Shown piece after piece: positions 1-15,100 of a stretch of DNA of 64,000 nucleotides (position 1 is its first letter; each line of letters opens with the position of its first letter). Source of the DNA: Sipunculus nudus. Its lineage: Eukaryota > Annelida > Sipuncula > Golfingiida > Sipunculidae. The notes below the pieces were generated by a model. That model saw nothing but the letters and a program-made list of their open reading frames with translations. It ran no database searches and was not told the origin of the DNA. The stretch spans positions 40,057,676-40,121,675 of the forward strand of contig CM049311.1 in the NCBI GenBank assembly GCA_026874595.1, written 5' to 3'. The position numbers and the translations under genes were made by a program.

Positions 1-132
1 GCCCAATTCGTTGCATATTGGTTAATTGCAAATCCAACTTATTGTCGCAAAAATCTGCAATTCTAAACCATACAATGGTAAATTTCTGAATGTTTAATGT
101 CATGGAATATTGTCATAATCCTGTTTATTAAT

Positions 133-1301
133 TGGAGAGCTTAATAACATACACCAAAAATGGTGGCGCCACCTGCAACCATGTTTGCACAGTGTCAATC
201 TGTTCATCTGCCTTGGGTTAAAATCACTCATATCTCTGCAGTGACTTGACTAATTCACCTGAAATTCGGCATGCGTATACATCCTGGATAGCTTTTCTGA
301 TTTTATGACAGGTGGCGCCACCTACATTCATGTTTACGCTGCAGACATCCAAGCTCATATCTTGGGAACCGTTTGACCAATCAGGAAAATTTTTTTGCAC
401 AAATGTAGCCCTTGGAGAGCTTTAAAACATTCACAAAAAATGGTGGCGCCACCTGCAACCATGTTTGCACAGTGTCCATCTGTTTGTCTGCCTTGGGTTA
501 AAATCACTCATATCTCTGCAGTGACTTGACTAATTCACCTGAAATTCGGCATGCGTATACATCCTGGATAGCTTTTCTGATTTTATGACAGGTGGCGCCA
601 CCTACATTCACGTTTACGCTGCAGACATCCAAGCTCATATCTCGGGAACCGTTTGACCGATCAGGAAAATTTTTTGCACAAATGTAGCCCTTGGAGAGCT
701 TTATAACATACACAAAAAATGGTGGCGCCACCTGCAACCATGTATGCACAGTGTCGATCTGTTCGTCTGCCTTGGGTTAAATTCACTCATATCTCTGCAG
801 TGGTTTGACATATCTGCCTAAAATTTTGCAGGTTTATACATCCCTGACAGCTCTCTTGATTTTATGACAGGTGGCGCCACCTGCATTCTAGTTTATGCAG
901 CAGACATCCAAGCTCATATCTTGGGAACTGTTTGTCCGATTGGGCCAAAGTTTTGCATGTGTATAGTTCTCACATAGCTCTTTATCATACGCAAAACTGG
1001 TGGTGTCACCTGCAACCATTTTTGCTCAGCGTCCATCTGTTTGTCTGCCACAGGCTAAAATCACTCATATACATGTAGTGGTTTGACTTATCTGCCTTAA
1101 ATTTTGCATATGTATACAACTTGGACGGCTTTCTGGATTTTGTGGTGGGGGGGCACCCTACATACACAATTTGGCTGCAGACATCCATACTAATATGCAA
1201 CACTCTATTTCCCCTTGCCACTCAATCCATGCCTCACTTCACCCGTTCCACTCTGATTTAGGCGGATACACGTAGTCGCTTGTCGACTACCCATATTCTA
1301 G
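133..1301 (+). mobile_element. HINE-A copy 1: Helitron-like non-autonomous element, 3' part
   Basis: About four modules each carrying the palindrome GGTGGCGCCACC, followed by TGTTTGCACAGTGTCCATCTG-type text and CATATCTCTGCAGTG. The 3' end has the hairpin GTAGTCG-CTTGT-CGACTAC and, after a short spacer, CTAG at 1298-1301 followed by T. A hairpin plus CTRR with insertion before T is the Helitron 3' signature. The 5' terminus (GTATCCGCCAAAA seen in other copies) is missing, so this copy is 5'-truncated or altered. Bases 1-132 show no recognisable feature. Confidence 0.7.
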
Positions 1302-2510
1302 TAAAATTTTGTAGGTAATCAGAATCAACATAATATATTTTATTCCTATATACCATTCTGACAAAAGAATTCCTTTGTCCCCATGTCAAATATGCCCATT
1401 TGTATTTATTTGTTCTGCAACTCAACCAGATGAAACCTGGTCATTGACGTCAGTGTTTGCACATGAAAAGTGTACACTTGAACAAATTTTTTATAAGGAG
1501 ATCCCAGTGGAGGTTTTTAAGCTCTGACTGCAGAATTTAGTTTGTTAATAGAATCCTTATCAGTTTAAGATGTACTGGTAATATATTTTCATGTTTCATG
1601 AGGTTTTAAGGCGACTGAAGAATTTAGTTTGTTAATAGTCTATAATAGAACCCTTATCAGTTTAAATATGTACTGGTAATATATTTTCATGTTTCAAAGC
1701 CCCTGGTGATTGTGGATCTTAAGAAAATATCTGTACATCCCCCCACCCCAAACCTGTTGAAGTTGTAGGGCTTTGAACAGCCTTAAATCAAACAAACCAA
1801 TAAATTGGAAGAACTATTGAAAACCATGATTATAATGGAAAGTTATTGATGGATTTTTAGGAATAAATATACCTGCAGACCCATAAAAAAGTCAAACAGG
1901 GGTCGTGTAATTGGTTGTATAGTGTCACACCAACAGAAAAGCCCTCGCATTGAAAGCAGAGTCATGTGGGCTTTGTTTCAAATTAAAAAGCTTTACTTCC
2001 TGTTGAGGGAAGGATTCGGAGCAACGCGTATCAGAGTGGACCTATGACCACGAATTGCACAATACGTTCTTTCACCAGTTAGCACGAAAGGAAGAAAAAT
2101 CCCCAAAGCGCCTCCTGAATAAACATGACAGGTGTGGAGGACCTTAAAGCACAAAAAAAATAGAAGCACCGACTGGGGGAATATCAAAATTATTAATTAT
2201 GCAGCTTAATATGGCATAATCCTGCAAAATAAAACTAACTTGTCCTAGTGGAGCGCACCGATAGGTGTGCAGAATTTGGAGAGTCAAATCAGAGCAGAAG
2301 TAGGTAAACCATTGTCTAGAAAAAACCCAGCTGGTTATAAATTATATAGATTTTGATTTTTATCAGTTAAAATAACTGCTGGATCAGGTGCACACTAAGA
2401 AAATTTGTTATTATGACTAAATTCTGTTATGGAAGAAATTTCAAATAACTGACTTATCGTGGACTTTTTTTTCAAATACTTCTGCTGCAATGTAGATGAA
2501 GTTATTAGAC
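1302..2510. other. 5' flank or leading intron of LRRK; small local duplications
   Basis: No coding region is supported. About 1527-1700 contains two imperfect tandem copies of a roughly 105-bp segment (TTTAGTTTGTTAATAG ... ACTGGTAATATATTTTC). About 2353-2452 is a dispersed repeat also found at about 16957-17058 (ACTGCTGGATCAGGTGCACAC). A promoter for LRRK may lie here or further left, but no core element can be identified. Confidence 0.45.
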
Positions 2511-2755
2511 CAAGTCAAAACCTGTGTGACAGTAGCACTCCTTTTCCAAATGTGAATAATAAAAATGACACCAGCCCTCTTCCCTCTCCAAGGATTTTAT
2601 CAAAATCTTTACATAACTTGAATTAAATGCCGACATTCTCATAAATCAGCTTATATTACCACACTAAACCAACATTTGTCTACCCCTTCTTCCAAATCAT
2701 ATTTTTTTAAACAGCTGAGTACTGTGACCCATCAGTCCCTTGTTATTTTAGCGAG
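2511..2755 (+). repeat. 3' end of an AGCTCAG-family element
   Basis: Shares CAAGTCAAAACCTGTGTGACA through CAGCTGAG...GTGACCCATCAGTCCCTTG with 50700-50935. The end motif CAGCTGAGC...GACCCATRGGTCCCTTGTT recurs at 28718, 50905, 55790 and 55990 and marks one terminus of the family. Confidence 0.6.
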
Positions 2756-2953
2756 TGAGTTATCATCTAGCACATGGCTATATTTAATTCAGATTTAATT
2801 GTATACCTGAAATTAGGCCAGTCCTCCAAAAATGTGAATGACCAATATGACTGATGTCACAGGTCATGCTTGTAAGCAGAGCATCATCGCCCACGGGTCA
2901 CTTGTTAATATATACATCAGGTGTGGTACTGTCATTTATGTCTCATTTCAGTG

Positions 2954-3176
2954 ATGGCTGTCAATCAAGAGAATGGAACAGTAATTCTTGAGGACTACCC
3001 AGGGCAAATGTTGCACCAGGCAGCCCTGTATAACAATGCAGAACTACTGGAGTCCCTTCTTGAAGGGTCAGAGGCAGACCACATCAACAGTCAGGACAGT
3101 CAGGGGAGGACACCCCTGTTTACAGCTGTCAGTAACAAGAGTTATGAAGTTGCCAAAGTGTTATTAGAAAAAAAAG
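2954..3176 (+). CDS. LRRK1: LRRK exon 1 (first recognised coding exon; ankyrin start)
   Basis: An AG acceptor (2950-2951, after a pyrimidine-rich tract) lies two bases before ATG 2954, so an upstream non-coding exon is likely. The frame is open a little further upstream (to 2921), so an upstream coding exon cannot be excluded. It encodes residues 1-74, with [10 protein letters not shown] and [21 protein letters not shown] as ankyrin helices. It ends in phase 1 at AAAAG|GTAAAT. It is the best start candidate because nothing coding-like is visible in 1-2950. Confidence 0.85.
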
Positions 3177-6100
3177 GTAAATAGTTTTATTGTTTTGGCT
3201 GTACATTAAACTTCATCCTACATGATATTTTTGAAGAAACACATTTTTCTGTAAACTGCCAAGAAAAAGATGTTTTTTTCCCTTGACTTGACTAGGCCTT
3301 CAGGTGTAGGATTTATGCACTCTTGTTTTTATTTACTTTCAGCTGATCCCAACATAGCCAACTTTGAACAGCATGGTGGCCTGGTATGTTATTTGACTTA
3401 TTTAATATTTTTTGTTGGCTGTTTCAGAGATTTATATCGTTTTACATAAATTAAACTATGCATTTTTAAAGTGCTCACAGATCAGTAGACAGGTACCCTT
3501 CTCTATTATGGCCCTCAGCCAAGCATAGAGACAGGCGTACAATGCCATCTTAAGTACTCCCAGTTGCAACTCCTGACTTACCTGTAGACTGGTTCCAACT
3601 CCAGTCTGCATGCTTATACCGATTGTCATGGACATTCACATTATCCTGGCTGGTTATCCGTGGAGATTTCTTATAAAATTACTTTCTTTAGGCCAAAAAA
3701 AATTAAAGGTATGGTTCTCAGGCACCGCCCGCATCAATTATAAACCCCCGCATCAAAAATTTTTATTTTGATTTTAAATAAAAACTTTCCAATTTTGAGC
3801 TGCTGCCGCTCTGACATTTCTTTCAAGAAGATAAAACCATACAATTTCTTTTGTTTTGTAGTGCTTTTACTTATTTAGCAAAATAAAACTGTTATTTTCA
3901 TGCTTTTCCCTTATCATTTGACATTTTTATCGAAACATACCAAAAAAATTAAAATAAATAAAGCGCCCGCCCACATTGATTTCTGAAAAAAAGTGCCTGA
4001 GAACCATACCTTTTTTTTTATATTGGCCTTAGTTATTGAAAAATGAGTTGTTGCACAAAAATTGACTGATGGATGTATAGATGATACGATATACTGAATC
4101 TGAGATATTCTATTGTTCGTGGCATTGGTTTATTTATAATATCAATATCTATAAATCTAATCATAAATGTCACACAAAATGTACAGCCAACTTTTGACCT
4201 CTCTGAGCAAACAAAATGCTTATTTTTATCATATATAATACATTCTGGAGTTGGAACCAGTCTGCCGGGAACACTGAAGATGGCGTTGTAAGCCCGTCTC
4301 TATGATTGGCCTAGAGCAGCGGTGCCATAATAGAGCCGGGTACCAGTCTAACAGATCAGCCACTGTATTGACTCATACATGTTTTTGTGACCGTGGACAT
4401 CAGACACATTCCCTAAAACAAACTGATTGTGTGGATCAGACCAGTCTCACACTGATATGGTTTCATTACAATAACCCTGTAGCCTAGTATCTGATGAGGG
4501 TTTTCCTAATAAGTTAAACAGTTTTCCAATGATGAATCACACAATAAAGTTCCCGTTTGAAATTAAAACAGTTTGAAAGTTTTAGAACAAATTAAGATGT
4601 TCCTGCTTTGGTTAACTATCATTTCATATTTGTGTTTTGATTTATTTAATCCTTCAAATGGGTAAGCCATCCTGCAATTTTATGTGAGTTTGAAAAACAC
4701 ATCTCTTTAAAAACACAGATAGTGTGCCAAAAATTTCAGTGAAGCTTGCATTCATTTACAGCAGTGCCAGGTGAAATGAGGGAACCAAATTGGTTCAAAG
4801 TAAAAATATCCTGCAACAAAAATATGTCAGTAACATTTTTATTTGTTAGAGTTACTGCTTTTTTTTAGAGTTTTTGGTTATCATTATTTGCATGACAATA
4901 TAAACTTGTTTTCTTAGTTTTAAGTAATTGGCAGTTGAGTTTTCATCATAGAAATAGGTCTTTCTAACACTACTCACTGAAACCTCTGTAATGATATAAC
5001 ATGCTATCTCATGGCTTGTTTTATTCCTGGCAAGGGTTTGGCATGGCGGGTGAGTTTACAGGCAAATTCATTACCCCACATACTATAATTTATTCACCTC
5101 AGGGTGAATGTTGATGGGTGAGCATTAATGTTGAACTCTGAGTAAAACCAATGTCTAAGACATTACAGTGAAATTGTTAGCATATAACTTATAAGAAGAG
5201 ATCAGAAGGGATTTTATATATGACGATATTTTATCATTATATATCAGATATCATTACATGTGGAAGTATTACAAGATATTTTATCATTATATACCAGACA
5301 TCATAACATATTGCAGTATAACAAAATATTTTATCATTATATACCAGACATCATTACATGTGGCAGTATAACAAGATATTTTATCATTATATACCAGACA
5401 CTATTACATGTGGCAGTTTTACAAGATATTTTATCATTATATATACCAGACATCATTACATGTGGCAGTATTTCAAGACATTTTTATCATTATACACAAG
5501 ACACCATTACATGTGGCAGTATTACAAGATATTTTATCATTATATACCAGACACCATTACATGTGGCAGTTTTATAAGATATTTTATCATTATATACCAG
5601 ACACCATTACATGTGGCAGTATTACAAGATATTTTATCATTATATACCAGACACCATTACATGTGGCAGTATTACAAGATATTTTATCATTATATACAAG
5701 ACACCATTATGTATGGCAGTATTACAAGACATTTTATCAATATATACCAGACATCATTACATGTGGCAATATTTCAAGACATTTTTATCATCATACACAA
5801 GACACCACTACATGTGGCAGTATTACAAGATATTTTATCATTATACACAAGACATCATTACATGTGACAGTATTACAAGATATTTAATTCTTATATAAGA
5901 GAAATTATTACATTTGTTAGTATTACAAGATATTCTATCATTAAATAACAGACATCATTACATGTGGCAGTATTTCAAGACATTTTTATCATTATACACA
6001 AGATACCACTACATGTGGCAGTATTACAAGATATTTTATCATTATAAACCAGACACCATTATGTATGGCAGTATTACAAGACATTTTTATCATTTTACAC

Positions 6101-9100
6101 AAGACACCATTACATGTGGCAGTATTACAAGATATTTTATCATTATATACCAGAAGCCATTTCATGTGGCAGTATAACAAGATATTTTATCATTATACAC
6201 AACACACCATTACATGTGGCTGTATAACAAGATATTTTATCATTATATACCAGACACCATTACATGTGGCAGTATTACAAGATGCTGCAAACTTGGTGGA
6301 TTTACTACTTCAACATGGAGGCAGTCTTCAGGAAGAAGACCAACAAGGCCTGCGACCATTAAAGCTGGCCCAGGAACATGGAAGCCAGGCGAGCATCAAC
6401 ATAATAAAGCGTGAACAGGGTAAGTAAACAATATCATACAGCATGGTCAGGGTCAGTAATCATCATCATACAGCACCATCAGGGTCAGTAATCATCATCA
6501 TACAGCATGATCAGGGTCAGTAATCATCATCATACAGCATGATCAGGGTCAGTAATCATCATCATACAGCATGATCAGGGTCAGTAATCATCATCATACA
6601 GCATGATCAGGGTCAGTAATCATCATCATACAGCACCATCAGGGCAGTAATCATCATCATACAGCATGATCAGGGTCAGTAATCATCATCATACAGCATG
6701 ATCAGGGTCAGTAATCATCATCATACAGCATGATCAGTGTCAGTAATCATCATCATACAGCATGATCAGTGTCAGTAATCATCATCATACAGCATGATCA
6801 GGGTCAGGAATCATCATCATACAGCACCATCAGGGTCAGTAATCATCATCATACAGCATGATCAGGGTCAGTAATCATCATCATACAGCATGATCAGTGT
6901 CAGTAATCATCATCATACAGCATGATCAGGGTCAGTAATCATCATCATACAGCACCATCAGGGTCAGTAATCATCATCATACAGCATGATCAGGGTCAGT
7001 AATCATCATCATACAGCATGATCAGTGTCAGTAATCATCATCATACAGCATGATCAGGGTCAGTAATCATCATCATACAGCATGATCAGGGTCAGTAATC
7101 ATCATCATACAGCACCATCAGGGTCAGTAATCATCATCATACAGCACCATCAGGGTCAGTAATCATCATCATACAGCATGATCAGGGTCAGTAATCATCA
7201 TCATACAGCATGATCAGGGTCAGTAATCATCATCATACAGCACCATCAGGGTCAGTAATCATCATCATACAGCATGATCAGGGTCAGTAATCATCATCAT
7301 ACAGCATGATCAGGGTCAGTAATCATCATCATACAGCATGATCAGGGTCAGTAATCATCATCATACAGCATGATCAGGGTCAGTAATCATCATCATACAG
7401 CATGATCAGGGTCAGTAATCATCATCATACAGCACCATCAGGGTCAGTAATCATCATCATACAGCATGATCAGGGTCAGTAATCATCATCATACAGCATG
7501 ATCAGGGTCAGTAATCATCATCATACAGCATGATCAGGGTCAGTTATCATCATACAGCATGATCAGGGTCAGTAATCATCATCATACAGCATGATCAGGG
7601 TCAGTAATCATCATCATACAGCATGATCAGTGTCAGTAATCATCATCATACAGCATGATCAGGGTCAGTAATCATCATCATACAGCATGATCAGGGTCAG
7701 TAATCATCATCATACAGCATGATCAGGGTCAGTAATCATCATCATACAGCACCATCAGGGCAGTAATCATCATCATACAGCACCATCAGGGTCAGTAATC
7801 ATCATCATACAGCATGATCAGGGTCAGTTATCATCATACAGCATGATCAGTGTCAGTAATCATCATCATACAGCATGATCAGTGTCAGTAATCATCATCA
7901 TACAGCATGATCAGGGTCAGTAATCATCATCATACAGCACCATCAGGGTCAGTAATCATCATCATACAGCATGATCAGGGTCAGTAATCATCATCATACA
8001 GCATGATCAGTGTCAGTAATCATCATCATACAGCATGATCAGGGTCAGTAATCATCATCATACAGCATGATCAGGGTCAGTAATCATCATCATACAGCAC
8101 CATCAGGGTCAGTAATCATCATCATACAGCACCATCAGGGTCAGTAATCATCATCATACAGCATGATCAGGGTCAGTAATCATCATCATACAGCATGATC
8201 AGGGTCAGTAATCATCATCATACAGCACCATCAGGGTCAGTAATCATCATCATACAGCATGATCAGGGTCAGTAATCATCATCATACAGCATGATCAGGG
8301 TCAGTAATCATCATCATACAGCATGATCAGGGTCAGTAATCATCATCATACAGCATGATCAGGGTCAGTAATCATCATCATACAGCATGATCAGGGTCAG
8401 TAATCATCATCATACAGCACCATCAGGGTCAGTAATCATCATCATACAGCATGATCAGGGTCAGTAATCATCATCATACAGCATGATCAGGGTCAGTAAT
8501 CATCATCATACAGCATGATCAGGGTCAGTTATCATCATACAGCATGATCAGGGTCAGTAATCATCATCATACAGCATGATCAGGGTCAGTAATCATCATC
8601 ATACAGCATGATCAGGGTCAGTAATCATCATCATACAGCACCATCAGGGTCAGTAATCATCATCATACAGCACCATCAGGGTCAGTAATCATCATCATAC
8701 AGCACAATCAGGGTCAGTAATCATCATCATACACTGACATACAGCATGATCAGGGTCAGTAATCATCATCATACAGAATGATCAGGGTCAGTAATCATCA
8801 TCATACAGCATGATCAGGGTCAGTAATCATCATCATACAGCACGATCAGGGTCAGTAATCATCATCATACAGCATGATCAGGGTCAGTAATCATCATCAT
8901 ACAGCATGATCAGGGTCAGTAATCATCATCATACAGCATGATCAGGGTCAGTAATCATCATCATACAGCACCATCAGGGCAGTAATCATCATCATACAGC
9001 ACCATCAGTGTCAGTAATCATCATCATACAGCATGATCAGGGTCAGTAATCATCATCATACAGCACCATCAGGGCAGTAATCATTATCATTCAGCACCAT

Positions 9101-12100
9101 CAGGGTCAGTAATCATCATCATACAGCATGATCAGGGTCAGTAATCATCATCATACAGCATGATCAGGGTCAGTAATCATCATCATACAGCATGATCAGG
9201 GTCAGTAATCATCATCATACAGCATGATCAGGGTCAGTAATCATCATCATACAGCATGATCAGGGTCAGTAATCATCATCATACAGCACCATCAGGGCAG
9301 TAATCATCATCATACAGCACCATCAGTGTCAGTAATCATCATCATACAGCATGATCAGGGTCAGTAATCATCATCATACAGCACCATCAGGGCAGTAATC
9401 ATCATCATACAGCACCATCAGTGTCAGTAATCATCATCATACAGCATGATCAGGGTCAGTAATCATCATCATACAGCATGATCAGGGTCAGTAATCATCA
9501 TCATACAGCACCATCAGGGTCAGTAACCATCATCATACAGCATGATCAGGGTCAGTAATCATCATCATACAGCATGATCAGGGTCAGTAATCATCATCAT
9601 ACAGCATGATCAGGGTCAGTAATCATCATCATACAGCATGATCAGGGTCAGTAATCATCATCATACAGCACCATCAGGGCAGTAATCATCATCATACAGC
9701 ACCATCAGGGTCAGTAATCATCATCATACAGCATGATCAGGGTCAGTAATCATCATCATACAGCATGATCAGGGTCAGTAATCATCATCATACAGCATGA
9801 TCAGGGTCAGTAATCATCATCATACAGCACCATCAGGGCAGTAATCATCATCATACAGCACCATCAGGGTCAGTAATCATCATCATACAGCATGATCAGG
9901 GTCAGTAATCATCATCATACAGCATGATCAGGGTCAGTAATCATCATCATACAGCATGATCAGGGTCAGTAATCATCATCATACAGCATGATCAGGGTCA
10001 GTAATCATCATCATACAGCACCATCAGGGCAGTAATCATCATCATACAGCACCATCAGGGTCAGTAATCATCATCATACAGCATGATCAGGGTCAGTAAT
10101 CATCATCATACAGCATGATCAGGGTCAGTAATCATCATCATACAGCATGATCAGGGTCAGTAATCATCATCATACAGCATGATCAGGGTCAGTAATCATC
10201 ATCATACAGCACCATCAGGGCAGTAATCATCATCATACAGCACCATCAGGGTCAGTAATCATCATCATACAGCACCATCAGGGTCAGTAATCATCATCAT
10301 ACAGCATGATCAGTGTCAGTAATCATCATCATACAGCATGATCAGGGTCAGTAATCATCATCATACAGCATGATCAGGGTCAGTAATCATCATCATACAG
10401 CATGATCAGGGTCAGTAATCATCATCATACAGCATGATCAGGGTCAGTAATCATCATCATACAGCACCATCAGGGCAGTAATCATCATCATACAGCACCA
10501 TCAGGGTCAGTAACCATCATCATACAGCATGATCAGGGTCAGTAATCATCATCATACAGCATGATCAGGGTCAGTAATCATCATCATACAGCATGATCAG
10601 GGTCAGTTATCATCATACAGCACCATCAGGGTCATATCATCATCATACAGCACGATCAGTGTCAGGAATCATCATCATTCAGCATGATCAGGGTCAGTAA
10701 TCATCATCATACAGCATCATCAGGGTCAGGAATCATCATCATACAGCACCATCAGGGTCAGTAATCATCATCATACAGCATGATCAGGGTCAGTAATCAT
10801 CATCATACAGCACCATCAGTGTCAGTAATCATCATCATACAGCATGATCAGGGTCAGTAATCATCATCATACAGCACCATCAGGGTCAGTAATCATCATC
10901 ATACAGCATCATCAGGGTCAGTAATCATCATCATACAGCATGATCAGTGTCAGTAATCATCATCATACAGAATGATCAGGGTCAGTAATCATCATCATAC
11001 AGCATCATCAGGGTCAGGAATCATCATCATACAGCACCATCAGGGTCAGTAATCATCATCATACAGCATGGTCAGGGTCAGTAATCATCATCATACAGCA
11101 TGATCAGGGTCAGTAATCATCATCATACAGCATGATCAGGGTCAGTAATCATCATCATACAGCATGGTCAGGGTCAGTAATCATCATCATACAGCACCAT
11201 CAGGGTCAGGAATCATCATCATACAGCACCATCAGGGTCAGTAATCATCATCATACAGCATGATCAGGGTCAGTAATCATCATCATACAGCATGATCAGT
11301 GTCAGTAATCATCATCATACAGCATGATCAGGGTCAGTAATCATCATCATACAGCACCATCAGGGTCAGTAATCATCATCATACAGCATGGTCAGGGTCA
11401 GTAATCATCATCATACAGCACCATCAGGGTCAGGAATCATCATCATACAGCACCATCAGGGTCAGTAATCATCATCATACAGCATGATCAGTGTCAGTAA
11501 TCATCATCATACAGCATGATCAGTGTCAGTAATCATCATCATACAGCATGATCAGGGTCAGTAATCATCATCATACAGCACCATCAGGGTCAGTAATCAT
11601 CATCATACAGCATGATCAGGGTCAGTAATCATCATCATACAGCATGATCAGTGTCAGTAATCATCATCATACAGCATGATCAGGGTCAGTAATCATCATC
11701 ATACAGCACCATCAGGGTCAGTAATCATCATCATACAGCATGGTCAGGGTCAGTAATCATCATCATACAGCATGATCAGTGTCAGTAATCATCATCATAC
11801 AGCATGATCAGTGTCAGTAATCATCATCATACAGCATGATCAGGGTCAGTAATCATCATCATACAGCATGATCAGTGTCAGTAATCATCATCATACAGCA
11901 TGATCAGGGTCAGTAATCATCATCATACAGCATGATCAGGGTCAGTAATCATCATCATACAGCATGGTCAGGGTCAGTAATCATCATCATACAGCACCAT
12001 CAGGGTCAGTAATCATCATCATACAGCATGATCAGGGTCAGTAATCATCATCATACAGCATGATCAGGGTCAGTAATCATCATCATACAGCACCATCAGG

Positions 12101-15100
12101 GTCAGTAATCATCATCATACAGCACCATCAGGGTCAGTAATCATCATCATACAGCATGATCAGGGTCAGTAATCATCATCATACAGAATGATCAGGGTCA
12201 GTAATCATCATCATACAGCACCATCAGGGTCAGTAATCATCATCATACAGCACCATCAGGGTCAGTAATCATCATCATACAGCATGGTCAGGGTCAGTAA
12301 TCATCATCATACAGCACCATCAGGGCAGTAATCATCATCATACAGCATGATCAGTGTCAGTAATCATCATCATACAGCATGATCAGGGTCAGTAATCATC
12401 ATCATACAGAATGATCAGGGTCAGTAATCATCATCATACAGCACCATCAGGGTCAGTAATCATCATCATACAGCACCATCAGGGTCAGTAATCATCATCA
12501 TACAGCATGGTCAGGGTCAGTAATCATCATCATACAGCACCATCAGGGCAGTAATCATCATCATACAGCATGATCAGTGTCAGTAATCATCATCATACAG
12601 CACCATCAGGGTCAGTAATCATCATCATACAGCACCATCAGGGTCAGTAATCATCATCATACAGCATGGTCAGGGTCAGTAATCATCATCATACAGCATG
12701 GTCAGGGTCAGTAATCATCATCATACAGCATGATCAGGGTCAGTAATCATCATCATACAGCATGATCAGGGTCAGTTATCATCATACAGCATGATCAGGG
12801 TCAGTAATCATCATCATACAGCATGATCAGGGTCAGTAATCATCATCATACAGCACCATCAGGGCAGTAATCATCATCATACAGCATGATCAGTGTCAGT
12901 AATCATCATCATACAGCACCATCAGGGTCAGTAATCATCATCATACAGCATGATCAGTGTCAGTAATCATCATCATACAGCATGATCAGGGTCAGTAATC
13001 ATCATCATACAGCACCATCAGGGTCAGTAATCATCATCATACAGCATGGTCAGGGTCAGTAATCATCATCATACAGCATGATCAGTGTCAGTAATCATCA
13101 TCATACAGCACCATCAGGGCAGTAATCATCATCATACAGCACCATCAGGGTCAGTAATCATCATCATACAGCATGATCAGGGTCAGTAATCATCATCATA
13201 CAGCACCATCAGGGCAGTAATCATCATCATACAGCATGATCAGTGTCAGTAATCATCATCATACAGCACCATCAGGGTCAGTAATCATCATCATACAGCA
13301 TGGTCAGGGTCAGTAATCATCATCATACAGCATGATCAGTGTCAGTAATCATCATCATACAGCACCATCAGGGTCAGTAATCATCATCATACAGCACCAT
13401 CAGGGCAGTAATCATCATCATACAGCACCATCAGGGCAGTAATCATCATCATACAGCATGATCAGGGTCAGTAATCATCATCATACAGCACCATCAGGGT
13501 CAGTAATCATCATCATACAGCATGGTCAGGGTCAGTAATCATCATCATACAGCATGATCAGTGTCAGTAATCATCATCATACAGCACCATCAGGGCAGTA
13601 ATCATTATCATTCAGCACCATCAGGGTCAGTAATCATCATCATACAGCACCATCAGGGTCAGTAATCATCATCATACAGCATGATCAGGGTCAGTAATCA
13701 TCATCATACAGCATGATCAGGGTCAGTAATCATCATCATACAGCACCATCAGGGTCAGTAATCATCATCATACAGCATGATCAGTGTCAGTAATCATCAT
13801 CATACAGCATGGTCAGGGTCAGTAATCATCATCATACAGCACCATCAGGGTCAGTAATCATCATCATACAGCACCATCAGGGCAGTAATCATCATCATAC
13901 AGCACCATCAGGGCAGTAATCATCATCATACAGCATGATCAGGGTCAGTAATCATCATCATACAGCACCATCAGGGTCAGTAATCATCATCATACAGCAT
14001 GGTCAGGGTCAGTAATCATCATCATACAGCATGATCAGTGTCAGTAATCATCATCATACAGCACCATCAGGGCAGTAATCATTATCATTCAGCACCATCA
14101 GGGTCAGTAATCATCATCATACAGCACCATCAGGGTCAGTAATCATCATCATACAGCATGATCAGGGTCAGTAATCATCATCATACAGCATGGTCAGGGT
14201 CAGTAATCATCATCATACAGCACCATCAGGGCAGTAATCATCATCATACAGCATGATCAGTGTCAGTAATCATCATCATACAGCACCATCAGGGTCAGTA
14301 ATCATCATCATACAGCACCATCAGGGTCAGTAATCATCATCATACAGCATGATCAGGGTCAGTAATCATCATCATACAGCATGATCAGGGTCAGTAATCA
14401 TCATCATACAGCACCATCAGGGTCAGTAATCATCATCATACAGCACCATCAGGGTCAGTAATCATCATCATACAGCATGATCAGGGTCAGTAATCATCAT
14501 CATACAGAATGATCAGGGTCAGTAATCATCATCATACAGCACCATCAGGGTCAGTAATCATCATCATACAGCACCATCAGGGTCAGTAATCATCATCATA
14601 CAGCATGATCAGGGTCAGTAATCATCATCATACAGCATGGTCAGGGTCAGTAATCATCATCATACAGCACCATCAGGGCAGTAATCATCATCATACAGCA
14701 TGATCAGTGTCAGTAATCATCATCATACAGCATGATCAGGGTCAGTAATCATCATCATACAGAATGATCAGGGTCAGTAATCATCATCATACAGCACCAT
14801 CAGGGTCAGTAATCATCATCATACAGCATCATCAGGGTCAGTAATCATCATCATACAGCATGATCAGGGTCAGTAATCATCATCATACAGCATGATCAGG
14901 GTCAGTAATCATCATCATACAGCATGATCAGTGTCAGTAATCATCATCATACAGCATGATCAGGGTCAGTAATCATCATCATACAGAATGATCAGGGTCA
15001 GTAATCATCATCATACAGCACCATCAGGGTCAGTAATCATCATCATACAGCACCATCAGGGTCAGTAATCATCATCATACAGCATGATCAGGGTCAGTAA

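Noticed and set aside
133-1301. HINE-A as a Tc1-type or other TIR transposon
   Set aside because: Inverted repeats are subterminal, no target duplication is seen, and the hairpin with CTAG before T fits a Helitron-like end better.
5260-6180. Several overlapping long open frames (up to 169 codons)
   Set aside because: They are translations of the stop-free 50-bp unit in three frames; only the last unit joins real coding sequence at 6254.
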